Source: DASSLY01 sp035689185 (lineage in GTDB: Bacteria > Actinomycetota > Actinomycetes > Actinomycetales > Dermatophilaceae). Taken from it: DNA of 53,404 nucleotides. The stretch's first letter is position 1. The number at the start of each line of letters is the position of its first letter. The stretch is taken from assembly GCA_035689185.1 (NCBI GenBank), contig DASSLY010000061.1:1-53404 (forward strand). Reading direction: 5' to 3'. The notes under the pieces are model-generated. The model was not told where the DNA came from. It did no database searches and saw nothing but the letters and a program-made list of their open reading frames with translations. Of this stretch, positions 50,492 to 53,404 are shown in pieces. The position numbers were made by a program, and so were the translations under genes.

Positions 50492-51187
50492 ATGCCGCAG
50501 ACGTCACCAGCACAGTTCCGGCCTCAGCTGCGGCTGACCTTCGACGACGCGGCGGACGAGCTGCTCGGCCGTGACGCGCTGGCGTTGGTGCTGGGGATGC
50601 TGCTGGACCAGCAGATGCCGATGGAGCGCGCCTTCGCGGGCGCATACCGGCTCGCCACCCGGATGGGCACGGCGACGGCGGAGCCGGACGGGACGGCACG
50701 ACCGGTGCTGTCGGCCGCGCGGATCGCGGCGGCCGAACCTGCGGCGTTCGAGGACCTGTGTGCGACCCCGCCGGCGGTGCACCGCTTCCCGCGATCGATG
50801 GCGGCGAGGATCCAGGCGTTATGCGCGCACGTCGAGACGCAGTGGCAGGGCGACGTCTCACGGTTGTGGGCCACGGCGGCCAGCGGGACGGAGCTGCGGC
50901 ACCGCCTTGAGGCACTACCCGGTTTCGGTCCGGCGAAGGCGCGAATCTTCATGGCGCTGCTGGCCAAGCAGCGAGGAGTGGCACCGAAGGGCTGGGAGGC
51001 CGCAAGCCACCCCTACGGCGAGGAAGGCTTCCGCTCGGTCGCTGACGTCGTCGACCGCGAGTCGCTGGCCAGGGTGCGGCAGACCAAGCGAGCCGCCAAG
51101 GCGTCCGCCCGGGATTCGGCCCAGTCGGCCGTCACGGCCGGCAGCGCGGGTGGCTCTGCCGAGAGCGACCCCCCGGTGACGCCGTGA
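50492..51187 (+). CDS. HhH-GPD-type base-excision DNA repair protein
   Basis: The 231-residue protein has a helical domain (FDDAADELLGRDALALVLGMLLDQQMPMERAF) and a helix-hairpin-helix segment, LRHRLEALPGFGPAKARIFMALLAKQRG. Glycosylases of the Nth/MutY type normally use a Lys or Asp after the HhH; here the position after the HhH shows GVAPKGWEAASHPYG, so the catalytic residue is not obvious. This is a small actinobacterial family annotated as HhH-GPD repair protein; substrate unknown. The ATG at 50492 has AGAGG upstream; GTG 50453 is possible. The Ala/Ser-rich tail (about 195-231) is probably disordered. Confidence 0.88.
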   Translation: MPQTSPAQFRPQLRLTFDDAADELLGRDALALVLGMLLDQQMPMERAFAGAYRLATRMGTATAEPDGTARPVLSAARIAAAEPAAFEDLCATPPAVHRFPRSMAARIQALCAHVETQWQGDVSRLWATAASGTELRHRLEALPGFGPAKARIFMALLAKQRGVAPKGWEAASHPYGEEGFRSVADVVDRESLARVRQTKRAAKASARDSAQSAVTAGSAGGSAESDPPVTP

Positions 51188-51352
51188 CGCCGGCTGAGGG
51201 CCGGTGACGCCCCGGTGACGTCGGTGAAACTGCGGGCCGGAACAGCGCTGGCGCGGGGGATGTCAGGCAGGTGGGTGGCGCCGGTGACCGGGCCACCAGG
51301 ACATACCACGAGGTCCGGTGCTCGCCGCGCGCGCCCATCCGGCGCGGCGCTC

Positions 51353-51358
51353 TATAAT
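51353..51358 (+). promoter_or_regulatory. -10 element (TATAAT) before sigA
   Basis: A perfect TATAAT sits 130 nt before the sigA start, giving a leader of about 120 nt. No clear -35. The 300-nt gap 51188-51487 shows no other gene. Confidence 0.65.
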
Positions 51359-51487
51359 GGTAACCGGCCCGAACGCACCGCCAGCCGCAGCCCGTTCCGC
51401 CGCCCTCAAACTCTTCAGTTCGACCAGGCATCTGCATGCCGAGTCGCATCGTGCCCGCACGATGTGAGCCGCTACGAAAGGTAGTCC

Positions 51488-52969
51488 GTGTCGCCCGCTT
51501 CCACATCGTCCTCTGCCGAGGGCAGCACCCTCACCACCCTCGCCGCTTCTCCGCCGGCCCGGACGACGGTCACGGCGCCCGCCAAGCGGATTGCGAGGAA
51601 GGCGACCACGCCGGCGAAGTCTGCCAAGGCGAAGCCGTCGGTGACCCCGGGCGAGCCAGCCGCCACTTCGCGCAGGGGCGCGGGGCGCGGCCAGGGCAAG
51701 GATCGGAATGCGGGGGCTGTGCCGGGTCAGCATGGCGGAACCACCGGCGCCGAGGAGGTCACTGCACAGGTCCCAGACCTCATCGACAGCGAACTGTCGG
51801 ACGCAGCCGAGCTGTCGGAGCCGACGGAGCCAGCGGAGCTGGACGAACCCGACATCGACATCGACATCGAGGCCGTGGTCGTCGACGACGGGGATGCTGT
51901 CGAGCCGACTGACACGGTGGGCAAGGACGACGACGACGATGACGATGCGGCGTTGCCCGCAGTCCGCGTCGAGGCCGAGGAGGCCGAGGAGGCCGGCGGC
52001 TTCGTCTACTCCGACTCCGACGACGACGACGCGCCGGCCCAGCAGGTCGTCACCGCCGGCGCGACTGCCGACCCGGTCAAGGACTACCTCAAGCAGATCG
52101 GCAAGGTCGCCCTGCTCAACGCCGAGCAGGAGGTGGAGCTGGCCAAGCGCATCGAGGCCGGGCTGTTCGCCGAGGAGAAGCTGAACTCGGGCGAGAAGAT
52201 GGACATGACGCTCAAGCGCGAGCTGTGGTGGATCGCCCAAGACGGCAAGAACGCCAAGAACCACCTGCTCGAGGCGAACCTGCGGTTGGTGGTCTCCCTG
52301 GCCAAGCGCTACACGGGTCGCGGGATGCTGTTCCTGGACCTGATCCAGGAGGGCAACCTGGGCCTGATCCGGGCGGTGGAGAAGTTCGACTACACCAAGG
52401 GGTTCAAGTTCTCCACCTACGCGACCTGGTGGATCCGTCAGGCGATCACCCGCGCGATGGCCGACCAGGCGCGTACCATCCGAATCCCGGTGCACATGGT
52501 GGAGGTCATCAACAAGCTGGCCCGGGTGCAGCGGCAGATGCTGCAGGACCTGGGCCGAGAGCCCACCCCAGACGAGCTGGCCCGCGAGCTCGACATGACC
52601 CCGGAAAAGGTTGTCGAGGTCCAGAAGTACGGCCGCGAGCCGATCTCCCTGCATACCCCGCTCGGCGAGGACGGTGACAGCGAGTTCGGCGACCTCATCG
52701 AGGACTCCGAGGCGGTCGTCCCGGCCGACGCGGTGTCGTTCACGCTGCTGCAGGAGCAGCTGCACTCGGTGTTGGACACCCTGTCGGAGCGGGAAGCGGG
52801 CGTGGTGTCGATGAGGTTCGGGCTCACCGACGGCCAGCCCAAGACGCTGGACGAGATCGGCAAGGTCTACGGGGTCACCCGCGAGCGGATCCGCCAGATC
52901 GAGTCCAAGACGATGAGCAAGCTGCGGCACCCTTCCCGCTCGCAAGTGCTGCGCGACTACCTGGACTGA
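51488..52969 (+). CDS. sigA: Principal RNA polymerase sigma factor (RpoD/SigA/HrdB type)
   Basis: The 493-residue protein contains all sigma-70 regions. Region 1.2 is DPVKDYLKQIGKVALLNAEQEVELAKRI (about 195-225). Region 2 has LRLVVSLAKRYTGRGMLFLDLIQEGNLGLIRAVEKFDY and FSTYATWWIRQAITRAMADQARTIRIPVH. Region 3 follows, and region 4 ends with TLDEIGKVYGVTRERIRQIESKTMSKLR. The first 195 residues are Ala/Lys/Pro-rich, then very acidic (DIDIDIE, a run of seven Asp, SDSDDDD), as in actinobacterial housekeeping sigma factors. GTG start; AAAGG precedes it. A transposase remnant abuts its stop. Confidence 0.97.
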   Translation: MSPASTSSSAEGSTLTTLAASPPARTTVTAPAKRIARKATTPAKSAKAKPSVTPGEPAATSRRGAGRGQGKDRNAGAVPGQHGGTTGAEEVTAQVPDLIDSELSDAAELSEPTEPAELDEPDIDIDIEAVVVDDGDAVEPTDTVGKDDDDDDDAALPAVRVEAEEAEEAGGFVYSDSDDDDAPAQQVVTAGATADPVKDYLKQIGKVALLNAEQEVELAKRIEAGLFAEEKLNSGEKMDMTLKRELWWIAQDGKNAKNHLLEANLRLVVSLAKRYTGRGMLFLDLIQEGNLGLIRAVEKFDYTKGFKFSTYATWWIRQAITRAMADQARTIRIPVHMVEVINKLARVQRQMLQDLGREPTPDELARELDMTPEKVVEVQKYGREPISLHTPLGEDGDSEFGDLIEDSEAVVPADAVSFTLLQEQLHSVLDTLSEREAGVVSMRFGLTDGQPKTLDEIGKVYGVTRERIRQIESKTMSKLRHPSRSQVLRDYLD

Positions 52970-52970
52970 G

Positions 52971-53404
52971 ATGTTCGAGGACGCCGGCGTCACCTTGACT
53001 TCGGTCGCCACCGACATCAATGGCCGCTGCGGACCCGCCATGCTCGCCTGCGCTGACCGACGGCGTCCGCCGTGCGGCGGTGTTGGCCGACCCCCACGTG
53101 CCCGGCTTGCGACGAGTTCCCGGCGCCGACCGCGCCGTTGACCGAGGGCGCTGACCGAGGGCGCTGACCGAGGGCGTCCGCGGTGCGGCGGTGTTGGCTG
53201 ACCCGCGCGTGCCCGGCTTGCGACGAGTTCCCGGCGCCGACCGCGCCGTTGACCGAGGGCGCTGACCGAGGGCGTCCGCGGTGCGGCGGTGATGGCTGAC
53301 CCGCGCGTGCCCGGCTTGCGACGAGTTCCCGGCGTTGACCGCGGTGCTGACCGCGGCGTTGTTCGCCGCCAGGTGACGGGTGCGACTTTGCTTGCCCCTA
53401 CGCC
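52971..53404 (+). mobile_element. IS110-family transposase remnant with a triplicated segment
   Basis: Directly after the sigA stop, frame 52971 encodes FEDAGVTLTSVATDINGRCGPAML, which resembles the IS110-family segment LEDAGIKLSSVxSDIxGVSGRAML. After a frame change, the continuing homology is ALTDGVRRAAVLADPHVPGLRR, like the ALIAGERDPxVLADLARGRLR block. That block occurs three times: 53062-53172, 53173-53270 and 53271 to about 53340, with units of 111 and 98 nt (the first has an extra 13-nt piece). Stops and frameshifts make it non-functional, and the window ends inside it. No terminal inverted repeats were sought beyond the end. Confidence 0.65.

Noticed and set aside
51263..53041. Long minus-strand open frame over sigA
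   Set aside because: It is antisense to an unmistakable sigma factor and shows no domain.

Overview
This window is a chromosomal segment of a high-GC Gram-positive actinobacterium. The evidence is the strong G/C third-codon preference, the frequent GTG starts, LexA boxes of the actinobacterial type, a lone NrdR with a B12-dependent ribonucleotide reductase, a SAM-IV type riboswitch before metX, and a principal sigma factor with a long Lys/Ala-rich then acidic N-terminus. Family resemblances point to Micrococcales, perhaps near Intrasporangiaceae, but no rRNA or tRNA gene is present to settle this. No prophage, CRISPR array or intact insertion sequence was seen.

Layout. 1-2.4 kb: a degraded Sir2 deacetylase end, then lexA divergent from a LysM-protein gene across a leader with three SOS boxes; the LysM gene is frameshifted inside a tandem repeat. 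2.5-7.8 kb: a small membrane protein, a GlxA-type AraC regulator, nrdR with NrdR-box-like sites, and nrdJ. 8-17.9 kb: an XPB-type helicase-associated protein, a Tat-exported GlcG/HbpS-like protein, a NUDIX-family protein divergent from a large TM0106-type nuclease-helicase, two unknown proteins, a P1 peptidase and a HIT protein. 18-22.7 kb: a membrane protein, a coupled Ada-AlkA / Ogt / PH-domain operon, metY and a phytase tail remnant.

22.7-31 kb: phosphoketolase, HrpA helicase, and the divergent pair psuG/psuK for pseudouridine breakdown. 31-39 kb: an internally duplicated secreted protein, a GNAT acetyltransferase, an LtrA-like membrane protein, a TetR plus DHA2 efflux operon with a clear operator, and a PAC2 protein. 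39-46.6 kb: a Pol I-like DNA polymerase, a secreted sugar dehydrogenase, sseA-sufE, an ATP-dependent DNA ligase, EcsC and YkvA proteins. 46.7-53.4 kb: a DUF4192 protein, the SAM-IV riboswitch and metX, a universal stress protein, a HhH-GPD DNA repair protein, sigA, and a triplicated remnant resembling IS110 transposase.

Themes. DNA repair is dense here: lexA, Ada-AlkA, Ogt, HhH-GPD protein, LigB, Pol-like protein, nuclease-helicase and XPB-associated protein. Methionine synthesis from O-acetylhomoserine is split between metX, which has a riboswitch, and a distant metY, which shows none.

The most unusual signal is not a gene. The octamer CGGCATAC/GTATGCCG occurs 27 times by eye, on both strands and inside unrelated genes, and forces otherwise rare codons (TAT, GCA, ATA). 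All coordinates and counts were read by hand without alignment or search tools.
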